A DNA stretch of 64,000 bases from NCBI GenBank assembly GCA_965221755.1, contig OZ244921.1, positions 1,364,001 to 1,428,000 of the forward strand, in the 5' to 3' direction. Position 1 is the first letter of the stretch. Every line of letters begins with the position of its first letter. The notes under the pieces were generated by a model. The model worked only from the letters and a program-made list of their open reading frames with translations, did not search any database and was not told the origin of the DNA. This DNA is from Azophilus sp965221755. Its GTDB lineage: Bacteria; Pseudomonadota; Gammaproteobacteria; Pseudomonadales; Azotimanducaceae. This document shows positions 1 through 9,649 of this stretch, one piece after another. Made by a program: the position numbers and the translations under genes.

Positions 1-1
1 C

Positions 2-136
2 AACCCGAACGGCGACCTGCATGCCTCTGCCGACTACCGTCGGCACCTGTGCCACGGGCTGGTGAGGCGCTTGCTTGACGAAGCGCATCGATCCTGCGCG
101 GCCCCGGCCGCCGACGGCGGGGGAGACGGCCATTAG
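2..136 (+). CDS. CO/xanthine dehydrogenase FAD-binding subunit (CoxM-like), C-terminal end only
   Basis: An open frame enters the window at base 2 and stops with TAG at 134-136. It encodes 44 residues beginning NPNGDLHASADYRRHLCHGL. The pattern D-x-HASAxYRxHL near the end is typical of the last helices of the CoxM/FAD-binding subunit of molybdenum hydroxylases, which carries electrons between the molybdopterin and [2Fe-2S] subunits. The next gene encodes the molybdopterin subunit, as in the usual M-L gene pairs, and starts inside this one (62-nt overlap). Everything upstream lies outside the window, so the assignment rests on the short motif and the neighbour. Confidence 0.6.
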   Translation, partial: NPNGDLHASADYRRHLCHGLVRRLLDEAHRSCAAPAADGGGDGH

Positions 137-2507
137 CCGCCCGCAGTACGTCGGCGCGGCCGTTGAGCGGCGCGAGGACGGCCGGCTGCTCACCGGCCGG
201 GGCCGGTTTGTGGATGACATCGCCATCGCCGGCACGCTGCACGTCGCCTTCCGCCGCAGCGACCATGCCCATGCCCGCATCCTGAAAGTGGATTCGAGGG
301 CCGCCGCAGCCTGCCCGGGCGTGATCGCCATCTACACCGCCCAAGACATCGAGGCGGACTTTCGGCCCATCGTCGCCCAATCGCGCATGCGCGGCTACCA
401 ACCCACCGTGCAGCCGGTTCTGGCCAAGGAAAAGGCTCGGTACGCCGGGGAGGCCATCGCCGCGGTCGTGGCCGAGAGCCGCTATCTGGCCGAAGACGCC
501 GCAGCGCTCATTGAAGTGGAGTGCGAAGCGCTTGAAAGCCTCGTCGATCCGCTGCGGTCGCTGGCCGAAGACGCGCCCAGGCTTCACGACGGCACCTCGT
601 CCAACGCATTGGTCGAACGCACGTTCCAGCGCGGCGAGGTCGAGCAGGCGTTCCACAATCCGCCGTTGGTGGTGAAGGAGCGGTTCCGCTTTCGCCGCAA
701 GGCGCCGGCGGCACTGGAGAACCGGTGCTACCTCGCCGACTATCGCGGTGCTGCGGATTGCCTGACCCTGCACACCTCCACCCAAGTCCCCGGAATCGTT
801 CGGGACGCGCTGGTGGACTGCTTGGCCATTCCCGGAAGCCGCCTGCGGGTGGTCGCCCCGGATGTCGGGGGAGGCTTTGGCGGCAAAACCTCGCTCTATC
901 CCGAGGAGGTGCTGGTCTGCGTTCTCTCCCGCCGGCTGGAGCGTCCCGTCAAGTGGACGTCCGACCGGCTTGAGGATCTCACCGCCACCAGCCACGGCTT
1001 TGATGAAGTGGTCGAAGCTGAACTGGCTGTGGACGAGGCGGGCAATTTCCTGGGCCTGCGCGCCGACGTCATCGGCGATGTGGGCGCTTACTCACTTTTC
1101 CCCTTCACTGCCGGAATCGAGCCGGTTCAGGTGGCGAGCTTCCTGCCCGGCCCCTACAGGATCGACGCCTACCAAGGCCGGGTTCGATGCGTAGCGACCT
1201 CCAAAACGGCCTTGGGGCCATATCGCGGCGTCGGCCGACCTGCCGCCACCTTTGTGATGGAGCGCCTGGTCGATATGGCGGCCAAGCGCTTGGGGCAGGA
1301 TCCGAAGGCGCTGCGCCTGCGCAACCTCGTGCGGCCGCAGGACTTCCCGTACAAGGTCGCATCGGGCATCGTCTGGGACCGCTCCGGGTTCACGGAGAGC
1401 GTGGCCGAGGCTTGCAAGGCCATTGGCTACGAGGCGCTCAGAGCGCAGCAGGAGAAAGCTCGCCAGACGGGGCGCCTGCTCGGCATCGGCATGGCCACCT
1501 ACGCGGAGTTGACCGGCATCGGCTCGCGGCTGTCCGCAGCGCCCGGCATGCCCTTCAACACAGGCACTGAAACGGCCCATGTTTGCCTCGACTCCACCGG
1601 CGGCATCACGGCGCGGTTTGGCGTGACCTCCTTCGGCCAAGGCCTTGAAACGGCGCTCTCCCAAGTGGTCGCTGACGAGCTCGGCGTGGCCATCGAGGAC
1701 GTCACCATCATCCAAGGGGATACCGCGGCGGTCGCCCACAGCACCGGCTCCTACGCCAGCCGCGGGGCCGTCATGGGCACGGGCGCGGCCATGCTGGCCT
1801 GCGCCGCGCTCAAGGAGCGCCTGCTGCGGGTCGCCGGATTGATGCTCAACGCCCCGCCCGAGCAGGTGACCTTGGCCGAAGCGAGCTTCTCCGCCCCGCG
1901 CTCCGACCGCAGGATCGGCTTCGCTGAGCTGGCCAAGACCTACTATTCCCGGCAGGGCGCCATTGCCACGGGCTTAAAGAACGAACTCGGCGAGCTGTCG
2001 GCGAGCCGCATGTACGATCCCGAGTGGGGCACCACGTCCTCCGGCACCCACATCGCACTGGTGGAGGTGGACCGGGAGACCTGCAAGGTGGAGGTGCTGA
2101 AGTACCTCGTGGCGGAGGACTGCGGGCAGCTGATCAACCCCCGGATCGTCGAAGGCCAGAACCACGGCGGGGTGGCCCAGGGCATTGGCGCTGCGCTGCT
2201 TGAGGAGGTGGTCTTTGACGAACAGGGCCAAAACCTCACCGCGAGCTTCATGGACTACGTGCTGCCCTCGGCGGCGGAGGTGCCCCGCATGGAGCAGATT
2301 CACTTGGACTTGGAAAAGCCGCAGACGCTCGGCGGGGTTCGGGGCATGGGCGAGGGCGGAACCATCGGAGCGCCTGCGGCGATCGCCAACGCCGTCGCCG
2401 ACGCGCTCGCGCCGTTCGATTGCGAAGTCACCGAACTGCCGATCACGCCGGAGCGGATCTTCCGGCTGATGCGGAATGAGCGCGAGGGCTCAGGGCGAGG
2501 GGGCTGA
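75..2507 (+). CDS. Xanthine/CO dehydrogenase family molybdopterin-binding subunit
   Basis: This 810-residue protein matches the large catalytic subunit of molybdenum hydroxylases (CoxL/XdhB type). Visible signatures are LLTGRGRFVDDI near the N-terminus, GGGFGGK around residue 265, PYRGVGRP around 381, GQG in the cofactor region and GEGGTIGAPAAIANAV near 760, where the catalytic Glu sits. The AYXCSFR loop of true form I CO dehydrogenase is absent (ALGPYRG is found instead), so this is a form II-like or other aldehyde/N-heterocycle hydroxylase and the substrate is unknown. The start is TTG with GAGG seven bases upstream, and it overlaps the preceding CoxM-like gene. The [2Fe-2S] subunit is not in the window. 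Confidence 0.88.
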   Translation: MTKRIDPARPRPPTAGETAISRPQYVGAAVERREDGRLLTGRGRFVDDIAIAGTLHVAFRRSDHAHARILKVDSRAAAACPGVIAIYTAQDIEADFRPIVAQSRMRGYQPTVQPVLAKEKARYAGEAIAAVVAESRYLAEDAAALIEVECEALESLVDPLRSLAEDAPRLHDGTSSNALVERTFQRGEVEQAFHNPPLVVKERFRFRRKAPAALENRCYLADYRGAADCLTLHTSTQVPGIVRDALVDCLAIPGSRLRVVAPDVGGGFGGKTSLYPEEVLVCVLSRRLERPVKWTSDRLEDLTATSHGFDEVVEAELAVDEAGNFLGLRADVIGDVGAYSLFPFTAGIEPVQVASFLPGPYRIDAYQGRVRCVATSKTALGPYRGVGRPAATFVMERLVDMAAKRLGQDPKALRLRNLVRPQDFPYKVASGIVWDRSGFTESVAEACKAIGYEALRAQQEKARQTGRLLGIGMATYAELTGIGSRLSAAPGMPFNTGTETAHVCLDSTGGITARFGVTSFGQGLETALSQVVADELGVAIEDVTIIQGDTAAVAHSTGSYASRGAVMGTGAAMLACAALKERLLRVAGLMLNAPPEQVTLAEASFSAPRSDRRIGFAELAKTYYSRQGAIATGLKNELGELSASRMYDPEWGTTSSGTHIALVEVDRETCKVEVLKYLVAEDCGQLINPRIVEGQNHGGVAQGIGAALLEEVVFDEQGQNLTASFMDYVLPSAAEVPRMEQIHLDLEKPQTLGGVRGMGEGGTIGAPAAIANAVADALAPFDCEVTELPITPERIFRLMRNEREGSGRGG

Positions 2508-2806
2508 CCGCTTGTGGATCCACATGGAAGTTGGCCCGCACGGTCTCGAAGCGCAATTGGCCCTCAATGGCTTCCTCCGCCAAGCCCAAGCCCCGCACCA
2601 AGCCGAAGAACAGGGCGGCGGTGGCCACGCAATCGCGGATGGCCAGCCCCGCGGACACCGAGCGGCGCTCGATTCGCAAAGTCACCCTTGATGCGCACCT
2701 CCAGCGGCTTGCCGTCGCGCAGCGCCATCACTCGGTCGTGGAGGGCTTGGCAGCGCACCATTCGCGACATGTGCGCGGAGTTGAGCATGGCATCCTTCAG
2801 CGCCTA
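2443..2806 (-). pseudogene. Frameshifted remnant of an unrecognised gene
   Basis: Two minus-strand reading frames join into one plausible protein across a shift near 2680. The upstream piece contains MLNSAHMSRMVRCQALHDR and ends KPLEVRIKG. The downstream piece continues LRIERRSVSAGLAIRD and then CVATAALFFGLVRGLGL. Each piece is open but neither looks complete, and the end runs antisense into the dehydrogenase gene. I do not recognise the family. A sequencing error, or no gene at all, are alternatives. Confidence 0.3.
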
Positions 2807-2867
2807 AAGCCCGCTTGTGGATCGGCACAGTGGCTAGTGGCTGGCCGATCGGCGCCTCTGGGCCGGC

Positions 2868-5800
2868 TCAGTCGATCACGACCTCGTCGGTGGGCGGGCT
2901 CCAGGGGCCGGCCTTGCCGTCGGCGTCCACCGAGCGCGCGCGCAGCGCGTAGGCGCCGGGGGCCAGCCCCGACCAGCGGAACGACGCGCGCGCCGTGCGC
3001 GCCAGCGAGCGGCCCTCCAGGGGGGCGCCGCCGAGCAGCAGCTCGACGCCGTAGCGCATCCCCGGCGCCGCGTCCCATTCGCCCCGGACCCGGCGCCCGC
3101 CGGCGTCCTCCAGCCGCACCCGGGCGGGCGGCGCGGGCAGCGACGGCAGCGGCGGCGCGCCCCGCGATTCGTCCGCGCCCGACCAGTCCGCCAGCCGCCC
3201 CATGGGGCTCGACACCAGGCTCATCACCGACAGGTCGGCGTCCGACGCCACCCGCAGCCGCCACTTGCCGAACCCGTCGCCCAGCGCCCCCGAGGCGATG
3301 GCGTCGGAGTCCCCGGACTCCAGCTCGGCCGCCGTCAGCTCCACCGCCGAGCCCGCCGGGACCGAAGCCTCCACCGTCCCGCCGGGCCGCGTCCCGCGGT
3401 CGTCCGCGCCCGTCACCGTCGCCGACGCCGCCTGCGGGCCCCAGTTCACCAGCCGCAGGCGGCTCGCCTGGTTGGCGTTGCTCGCCGGGTTGAACGTCGC
3501 CACCCGGTGCGCGCCGTCCCGGGCGGGCGCCGCCGCCAGCATCGCCGTCAGGAAGCCGTCGGCGTGGCGCACGTAGGCGCCGGCCTCGAAGTCGAGGTCC
3601 GCGCTCGACAGCTCCAGCCGCCAGGCGCCGGTCCCCGAGCCCGTGCGGCCGGACAGGCCCTTGGCCGGGGCGCCCAGCTCCAGGTCGTCGGAGTTGAACT
3701 GCCGCGCCTGCCGCGCCTCCAGCCGCAGCGACAGCCGCTCCCGGACCCGGCCGCCGTCGTCGAACGCCCGGACCGTCACCGTGCCGGCCCGGCCCGAGCG
3801 GTTCGCCACCCGCACGAACCCCTGCCGACCGTAGGGGTCCGAGGCGGACGGGAACAGCGGCACGCGCCGAACGCCGCCCGCGCCCGCCGGCAGCGCCGCC
3901 GACAGGTTGGTCAGGTGCCCGCCCGGGCTCGACAGCAGCCCCATCGCGACCAGCGGCGCCTCGGAGGCGATGGACAGCCGCCACTTGCCGGCACCGTCGC
4001 CGAGGCCCGCCTGCGGCGCCCCGCAGGCCAGGCCGCGCCCGGACTCCAGCGCCGCCGCGTCCACCTCGCAGGCGGAGCCCGCCGGCAGCGTCAGGACCAC
4101 CGGCGAGCCGGGCGAGGCGCCGGCGTCGTCGGTGCCGGTGACCGTCGCCCGCGCCTCGGCGTCCGTCGGGTTCACCAGCCGCAGGCGGCTCACCTGGTTC
4201 GTGTTGCCGGCCGGGTTGAAGGTCAGCAGCCGCAGCGCGCCGTCCGCGCCCCTGGGCGCCGTCGCCGCCATCGCCGTCACGAACCCGTCGGCGGTCCGCA
4301 GCAGGCCGATCGCCTCCGCGTCCAGCGCCCCGCCGCCGAACGCCAGCCGCCAGCCGCCCGCGCCGGGGCCGGCGCCGCCGGACAGGCCCTTGGCGGCGTT
4401 GCCGGCCTCCAGGTCGTCCGAGTTGAAGTGGGCGGCGGCATGGGGCCCCAGGCGCAGGGTCAGCGGGGCGTATTGACGCCCGGCGTCGTCGACGGCCGTC
4501 ACCGCGACCTCGCCGGCGGCGGCGGAGTGGTTGACCACGCGCACGAACCCCTGCAGGAACGGGTCCGCGGCCGGCGGCAGGTGCCAGGCCGCCTCGGGCG
4601 CGGACACCGTCACCGCGAAGCGCTGGCTGATCGAGCGCCCGGCCCCGTCCGTGGCGGTGACCCGGATCTCCGCCACGCCCGGCAGCAGCCCGCGCACGGT
4701 GAGGGCCGCGCCCTCGACGGAGACGGACGCCACCGCCGGCTCCGACGAGGACGCCGCGAAGGACAGCGCGCCGCCGCCCGGGCTGCGGAAGGCCGCCGAC
4801 AGGTCCAGCGCCAGCGCCCCGCCCGAGGGCACCGAGCGCGCCTCCAGCGCCTCGGCGACCTCCGGCCGCTGGCCGCCGGAGCCGCCGCCTCCGCCGCCGC
4901 CGCTGGAAGGCGGTTGCGGCGGTGGCGCCGCGTCGTTGTCGGTCACCGTCACCGCCACGCTGCCGGTCGCCGAGCCGTAGCCGCCGCCGCTCGCGCTGTG
5001 GGTCAGCGTGGCGCTGTCGTTGGTGGTGTCGTCGTCCTCGTCCGCCGACACCGTCACCGTCCGCGCGGTGCTCCAGGTGGTCGTGGTGAATTCCAGCGTG
5101 TCCTGGTCGCCGGGCGCGGTGGAGTCGGTGTCCACCGTCACCTCGCCGCTCGCGCCCGCGACCGTCACGGTGACGTTCCCCGTCGGCTCGGTCGCCAGCT
5201 TCACCGTGTAGGCGCCGCTGCCGCCCTCCGCCACCGTCAGCGAAGTCGGGTCGAGCACCAGGCCCGGCGACGAGGGGGCAACCGGCGTGGCGGTCACGGT
5301 CGCCACGCGGCCTGTTACCCCCCCGCGACTGGCATAAACCGCGAATTCGTATGCCGTGCCGTTCGTCAGCCCCGTCACCGTCACGGTGAACGCATCCCCG
5401 CTGACTTGGGCATTGTCGGTGAAAGAGCCGCCGGCGGGCCGGTACCGATAAAAGTATGCGCTGATGGCGTCGTCGTCCGGGTCGTCCCAGGTCAGGGTCA
5501 CCCGGGCGTTGCCAGCCGCGGCCACGAGGTTCGTCGGCCTCGCTGGCGGGGGCTGCGGCGTGGCGGTCACGGTGTCCGATGCCGCGCCGAGCACCCTCAT
5601 CGTCGCTCCACCGACCGTCCTTTCCACCACCGCGCGCACCTGAAAGCTGTATTCCGTGCCGTTCGTCAGGCCAGTCAAGGCTCTCCCGAATTCGTAAGGA
5701 CCGCTGAAATCGCTGAAATCCGTCCACGTCCCCCAGACGAGGGGACTGCCCGACCCCTGACGATACTGGTACCCGGTGATGGCGTCGCCGGCAGGGAGCG

Positions 5801-7388
5801 TCCAGGACAGTGAGACTGACGCGTTTGCCGGTCTCGCCGTCAGGCCCGTCGGGGCCGCCGGTGTCGCGACCGGCGTGGCGGACGCGGTGTTCGACTGCAC
5901 GCCCGCCTGGCTGTCCGCGCTGCCGCTGCGGGCGCGAACCTGGAACTCGTACTCCGTGCCGTTCGTCAGGCCCGTCACCGTGTGGGCGCTGATGGCGGCG
6001 CTGTCGCTGATGGCGGTCCAGGCGCCCCAGCTCCCGCCGGCCGCGCGTTGCCGGTACTCATGCGCGGTGAGGGCGCCGGACGGGGCGGTCCAGCTCAGGG
6101 CGACCTCGCCGTCGCCCGCCGCCGCCGCCAGGCCCGTCGGCCGGCCCGGCGAGGTCGTGACGGTGACGGTGTCCGATGCCGGCCCGAACACCGTCCCCGC
6201 CACCGCCCGCACCTGGTAGTGGTACGTTGCGGCGAAGGACAGCCCCGTCACATTGCGCCTTCGGACGTTTCCGATGTTCGTCCACGCGCCCCAGACGATG
6301 GCGCTCGACGGACCCGTCCCCTGGCGGAACTGGAACCCGGTGATGGAACCGCCGCCCGCGCTCCATGTCAGCGTGACCTGATTGCCGACCTGCAAGGCAC
6401 TGACGGTGAACCGGGCCGGCGGCGCCTGCGGCGTCGCGGACACCGTGTCCGACGCCGCGCCCTGCAGCGTCCCGGCCAGGGCGCGGATCTGGAAGCCGTA
6501 TTCCGTGCCGTTGGTCAGGCCCGTGACCGTGTGGGTGGCCGTGTCGGCGTCGCTGTTGGGAATTTCCGTCCAGGAGCCGAAGCCGCCGCCGCCCGTCCGC
6601 TGGCGGAACTGCCACCTGGTGATGTCGCTGTTGCTGGGGTCGGTCCAGCCGAGCGTGACCTGGGCGTCGCCCGCCGTCGCCGTCAGGCCCGCCGGCTTGG
6701 CGGGGGCGGTGGCCTCCGGGGTGGCCTGGCCGTTCAGTTTGAACTCCAACGCGGCGTTTACGCTGCCCCAGGCGCCGATGCTTGGGACATAGCGTCTCGA
6801 AGAGCCGGCGATCGACCAACCGGTCGCGGAGCCGGAGTCCGCGCGCGCGTTTCTGCGCGCGCTCAGCTCCGTCGCCAAGCTTGAGGTGCCCACATCCAAA
6901 TGGATGAAATAGGTGGTGCTCGCTTCGAGCTGGATGCCGCTTCCCGGGGCGGTGAAGGTGTTCAGCCCGGCCGTCCCGGAGCCGGGGTCGGTGAAGGTGC
7001 CGACCACCGCGCTGGCCGGGCCCGGGTTCAGATTGTTCCCCTCGGCAACCGTCCGAATGGTGACCGTCAGCGCGGTCAGGTCCGCGGCGGTCGGAGTGCC
7101 GTTGAATGCAATCTCAACGTTGGCCACGGTGTAGCCCGCGCTGTTGGCGCCGGTGGTGAATGCCTGGCTGAAGTCCGCGCCTGAAGTGACCTCCCAACTT
7201 CTAGCCGTTCCGGCAGTGGTGTTGCCCACCAGCAACCGGGTCTGCGCCTGCGCCGGCCCGGCGGCAACCACGAGCGCGGCAAGCAGCGCCGGGGCGAACC
7301 ACGCGGGGCGCGTCAGGCCGCCCGCCATGGGCGGGAGCCAAGCTCTCGCCGGCCCGCTCCGAGGTTGGGGGGGGGGGGGGGTCATCAT
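2868..7388 (-). CDS. Large secreted multi-domain protein with fibronectin type III repeats
   Basis: This 1506-residue exported protein has a signal peptide ending AGPAQA|Q near residue 48. A choice-of-anchor-like beta domain follows (about 49-235), then five fibronectin type III repeats marked by VTGLTNGTEYxFQVRA (about 236-700), a Calx-beta-like domain with TVAEGGSGAYTVKL, a poly-Gly linker and an Ig-like domain. Two copies of a roughly 230-residue module share GFVRVxNxS, xxFNSDDLE, AKGLSG and FNPAxNxNQxSRLRLVN, and a last FN3-like domain ends the protein. Catalytic motifs are not visible, so adhesion or a surface/matrix role is inferred. The start at 7388 has AAGGA eight bases upstream. The first codons contain a run of 15 C, so slippage would switch the gene off. 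Met21 (7328) is an alternative start but has no ribosome binding site. Confidence 0.8.
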   Translation of the reverse strand: MMTPPPPQPRSGPARAWLPPMAGGLTRPAWFAPALLAALVVAAGPAQAQTRLLVGNTTAGTARSWEVTSGADFSQAFTTGANSAGYTVANVEIAFNGTPTAADLTALTVTIRTVAEGNNLNPGPASAVVGTFTDPGSGTAGLNTFTAPGSGIQLEASTTYFIHLDVGTSSLATELSARRNARADSGSATGWSIAGSSRRYVPSIGAWGSVNAALEFKLNGQATPEATAPAKPAGLTATAGDAQVTLGWTDPSNSDITRWQFRQRTGGGGFGSWTEIPNSDADTATHTVTGLTNGTEYGFQIRALAGTLQGAASDTVSATPQAPPARFTVSALQVGNQVTLTWSAGGGSITGFQFRQGTGPSSAIVWGAWTNIGNVRRRNVTGLSFAATYHYQVRAVAGTVFGPASDTVTVTTSPGRPTGLAAAAGDGEVALSWTAPSGALTAHEYRQRAAGGSWGAWTAISDSAAISAHTVTGLTNGTEYEFQVRARSGSADSQAGVQSNTASATPVATPAAPTGLTARPANASVSLSWTLPAGDAITGYQYRQGSGSPLVWGTWTDFSDFSGPYEFGRALTGLTNGTEYSFQVRAVVERTVGGATMRVLGAASDTVTATPQPPPARPTNLVAAAGNARVTLTWDDPDDDAISAYFYRYRPAGGSFTDNAQVSGDAFTVTVTGLTNGTAYEFAVYASRGGVTGRVATVTATPVAPSSPGLVLDPTSLTVAEGGSGAYTVKLATEPTGNVTVTVAGASGEVTVDTDSTAPGDQDTLEFTTTTWSTARTVTVSADEDDDTTNDSATLTHSASGGGYGSATGSVAVTVTDNDAAPPPQPPSSGGGGGGGSGGQRPEVAEALEARSVPSGGALALDLSAAFRSPGGGALSFAASSSEPAVASVSVEGAALTVRGLLPGVAEIRVTATDGAGRSISQRFAVTVSAPEAAWHLPPAADPFLQGFVRVVNHSAAAGEVAVTAVDDAGRQYAPLTLRLGPHAAAHFNSDDLEAGNAAKGLSGGAGPGAGGWRLAFGGGALDAEAIGLLRTADGFVTAMAATAPRGADGALRLLTFNPAGNTNQVSRLRLVNPTDAEARATVTGTDDAGASPGSPVVLTLPAGSACEVDAAALESGRGLACGAPQAGLGDGAGKWRLSIASEAPLVAMGLLSSPGGHLTNLSAALPAGAGGVRRVPLFPSASDPYGRQGFVRVANRSGRAGTVTVRAFDDGGRVRERLSLRLEARQARQFNSDDLELGAPAKGLSGRTGSGTGAWRLELSSADLDFEAGAYVRHADGFLTAMLAAAPARDGAHRVATFNPASNANQASRLRLVNWGPQAASATVTGADDRGTRPGGTVEASVPAGSAVELTAAELESGDSDAIASGALGDGFGKWRLRVASDADLSVMSLVSSPMGRLADWSGADESRGAPPLPSLPAPPARVRLEDAGGRRVRGEWDAAPGMRYGVELLLGGAPLEGRSLARTARASFRWSGLAPGAYALRARSVDADGKAGPWSPPTDEVVID
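7367..7381. repeat. Homopolymer tract G15 (C15 on the coding strand)
   Basis: Fifteen consecutive G on the plus strand lie inside codons 3-8 of the minus-strand FN3 protein gene, encoding T-P-P-P-P. Gain or loss of bases that is not a multiple of three would shift the frame ahead of the signal peptide. The tract is a candidate slipped-strand phase-variation site. Confidence 0.85.
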
Positions 7389-7806
7389 GTTGGTGATCCT
7401 TGAGTCCTAGGAGTTTTGCAACGCGGCTTGGCCGAAAAGGGTTGCGCCCACGGCGACAATAGCACAGAACTCGGGGTTCAGTCGGCGAGTTCGGGTTTTG
7501 GATTCGCCAGCCACTAAATCATATCATTTTTTTCACCACCGCCCGTTCTGTGTGCCGGCTCAGGACCTTTCGGAACTTTTCGCCCGCCGGATCAGGCGGC
7601 ATCCTCAATCTCGACAAGGCATTCGTTCGGCGTTCGGCAATCCAGCGCGCCCCACAGGCGCTCCCGAAGGGCGCTTCACGGCGCCTGCGGCCCGAATTCC
7701 GCTCCGCCTGCGGATGTTGCACGCCTCATTGCGGGCTCATTTCCTTCCTCAAGCCGTGAAGCGCTGAACGAACGGGACTTGATCAGAGGCTTCCTAAGCC
7801 CTGAAC
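7389..7806. other. Intergenic region without a supported gene
   Basis: This 418-base stretch separates the FN3 protein and the permease, both on the minus strand. It holds the FN3 ribosome binding site (AAGGA at about 7397-7401) and a short AT-rich patch near 7515-7540. Small open frames here have neither a ribosome binding site nor a recognisable family. No convincing terminator or promoter consensus was found. Confidence 0.5.
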
Positions 7807-9165
7807 TCATCCAACTCCGCCATGCTCCTCCTCTTGCCGCCGGCCGTCTTGGAAACGCCGCCGGACAGGCTGCTTTATCCGATTGCCCAGCCAATGGCAC
7901 ACGGCCCCGGCGAGGATCAAGGCCAAGCTCAACCCCGCCTCCCGGGGACGCTCCGCCAAGATGTGGAACAGGGTCCAGCCGGTGATGCCGAGGTGGGCGA
8001 GGGGCGGCAGCGGGTAGCCGGTGATCCGGTACGGGCGCGCCAAGCCCGGACGGCGCCAGCGCAGCACGAAGACGCCGGCCACCGTGATGAACGTGGACAG
8101 CCCCAAGGCAAAGCCGGCGAACACCAGGATGGATTCGAAGGAAGCCGTCCAGATGAACGCCAAGGCCATCGACGATTGAACGGCGATCGCCACCGTCGGC
8201 AGGCCGTCGCGATTGGTGCGGGCCAGCGCGCGGAACGCCGGGAAATCCTCGCCGATGACCTGCATCACTCGGGGACCGGCCAAAATCATGGCGCTGACGG
8301 TGGAGATCAGCAGCGCTGCCAGCACGAGGCCCATTACCCTGCCGCCAATCCCGCCGAAAGCCTCCTCGGCGACAATTGCGCCGATCTCCAGCTGGCCCGC
8401 CATCGCGTCGATGGGCGCGGCCCGGAGAAAGGTGAAGTTGAGCAGCAGGTACAGGCCGGCGACCAAGCCCGTCCCCAGCGCCAAGGCGCGCGGCAGGCTG
8501 CGTTGCGGATTGGCCACCTCGCTGGTGAGGTAGGTGGCAGCGTTCCAGCCCGTGTAGGCGTAGTTGACGTAGATCAGGGCCACGGCGAAGGCGCTGCCGA
8601 GCAGCAGACCGCCATCGCCGGGCGCCGGCATGAAGGCAATCGGCTGTTCGCCATCGACCGCCGCCCAGACCGCAGCGCAAAAGCCTAGGATCAGCGCCAC
8701 CTTCAAGCCGGTGAACCAACGCTGCACGCCGCCGCTGCCGCGCCTGGTGCTCATGTGGGCGGCGGTCAGGCCGACGACGAGCACCGTGGCGCTGGCTTCC
8801 GGCGGGGCCATCGGCGCCGCTGAGCCGAGATAGGCGCCAAAGGTGATGGCGGCCAGCGCGGTGGGGGCGGCGAAGCCGATGGTCGCCGAAATCCAGCCGG
8901 CGACGAAGCCGACCGCCGGATGGTAGATCTCGCTCAGGAAATGGTACTCGCCGCCGGAGCGGGGCAGCGCGGCGCCGAGTTCCGCGTAGCACAGCGCGCC
9001 GCACAGCGCGGCGAGGCCGCCCACGGCCCAGAGCATCAACAGCACGAAGCCGGATTGGATGTCGAGCAACTGGAAGCCAAGGCTGGTGAACACCCCGGTG
9101 CCGATCATGTTGGCCACCACCACGGCGGCGGCGGTGGCGGCGCTGAACTTCGACTGACGACCCAC
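7807..9165 (-). CDS. APC superfamily amino acid permease
   Basis: This inner-membrane transporter of about 452 residues has roughly twelve hydrophobic helices. The first helix carries VVVANMIGTGVFTSLG, the unwound GxG substrate-binding motif of APC permeases. GGEYHFLSEIYHPAVGFVAG and the YVNYAYTGWNAATYLTSEV segment are also typical of the family, probably of the LAT or similar branch. It likely exchanges or imports amino acids, but the substrate cannot be read. The frame stays open to 9699, but that extension translates a REP-like repeat, so I chose the GTG at 9165, ten bases after AGGGA, which begins GRQSKFSAATAAAV. It stands alone between the FN3 protein and a divergent VOC gene. Confidence 0.82.
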   Translation of the reverse strand: MGRQSKFSAATAAAVVVANMIGTGVFTSLGFQLLDIQSGFVLLMLWAVGGLAALCGALCYAELGAALPRSGGEYHFLSEIYHPAVGFVAGWISATIGFAAPTALAAITFGAYLGSAAPMAPPEASATVLVVGLTAAHMSTRRGSGGVQRWFTGLKVALILGFCAAVWAAVDGEQPIAFMPAPGDGGLLLGSAFAVALIYVNYAYTGWNAATYLTSEVANPQRSLPRALALGTGLVAGLYLLLNFTFLRAAPIDAMAGQLEIGAIVAEEAFGGIGGRVMGLVLAALLISTVSAMILAGPRVMQVIGEDFPAFRALARTNRDGLPTVAIAVQSSMALAFIWTASFESILVFAGFALGLSTFITVAGVFVLRWRRPGLARPYRITGYPLPPLAHLGITGWTLFHILAERPREAGLSLALILAGAVCHWLGNRIKQPVRRRFQDGRRQEEEHGGVG

Positions 9166-9204
9166 CCATCGAGTATCCCTGATTTCGACCGGCGACGGTA
9201 TCCT

Positions 9205-9283
9205 GCGCGACCTGACGGTCGCGGATGGAGTTTCGCCGGCGCGAAACTCCGCGCTCGTTGCGTGGGTCGGATTCCGATATGTT
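9205..9283 (-). repeat. REP-like double-hairpin repeat, copy 1
   Basis: Minus-oriented and somewhat diverged copy of the interspersed repeat, just upstream of the permease start. The GGAGTTTCGC/GCGAAACTCC hairpin and the GCGACC/GGTCGC hairpin are both present. The conserved tail (ATTCCGATATGTT) is present, but the final CCCGCACA is not. Confidence 0.85.
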
Positions 9284-9649
9284 GACGCCGAAGGCCATCG
9301 AACGGAGTTGCGGTTCATCCGCGACGCCGGCCGCCGTGAAGTCGATTTCGGGTAGTGATCCGCGACAACCAGCCCCTGTTCGCGACGGAATGCAAGATGG
9401 GGGAGAAGTCGCTGCACCGGGCCATCCGCTGCTTTCGGGACCGAACGCCGGTCCTTAAGTTCCATCAGGTTCGTCCCGGCGACGGCGACCGGCTCTCGAA
9501 CGGCGTCCGCATCGCGCCTTTGGGGAAATTTTGCAAGGCGCTTGGAATGCCGTAAGCTGAGTCCGCGGATCGAGGGGTTGGCGATTCGTCGTTGCCGGAC
9601 GGCGATTGAGTTGGCGACAATCACAGCAGCGAACGACGAAGGATGAGCG
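9284..9649. other. Intergenic region without a supported gene
   Basis: Between the permease repeat and the VOC gene there is only low-quality open frame in all directions. No tRNA, terminator or convincing promoter was found. The VOC ribosome binding site lies at the right end. Confidence 0.5.

Noticed and set aside
2797..5727. 976-residue minus-strand frame inside the FN3 protein gene
   Set aside because: It is an Arg/Gly-rich shadow of the FN3 reading frame without domain signatures or a ribosome site.
3507..5813. 768-residue plus-strand frame antisense to the FN3 gene
   Set aside because: Arg/Ala-rich antisense frame caused by high GC. The minus-strand frame has clear domains.
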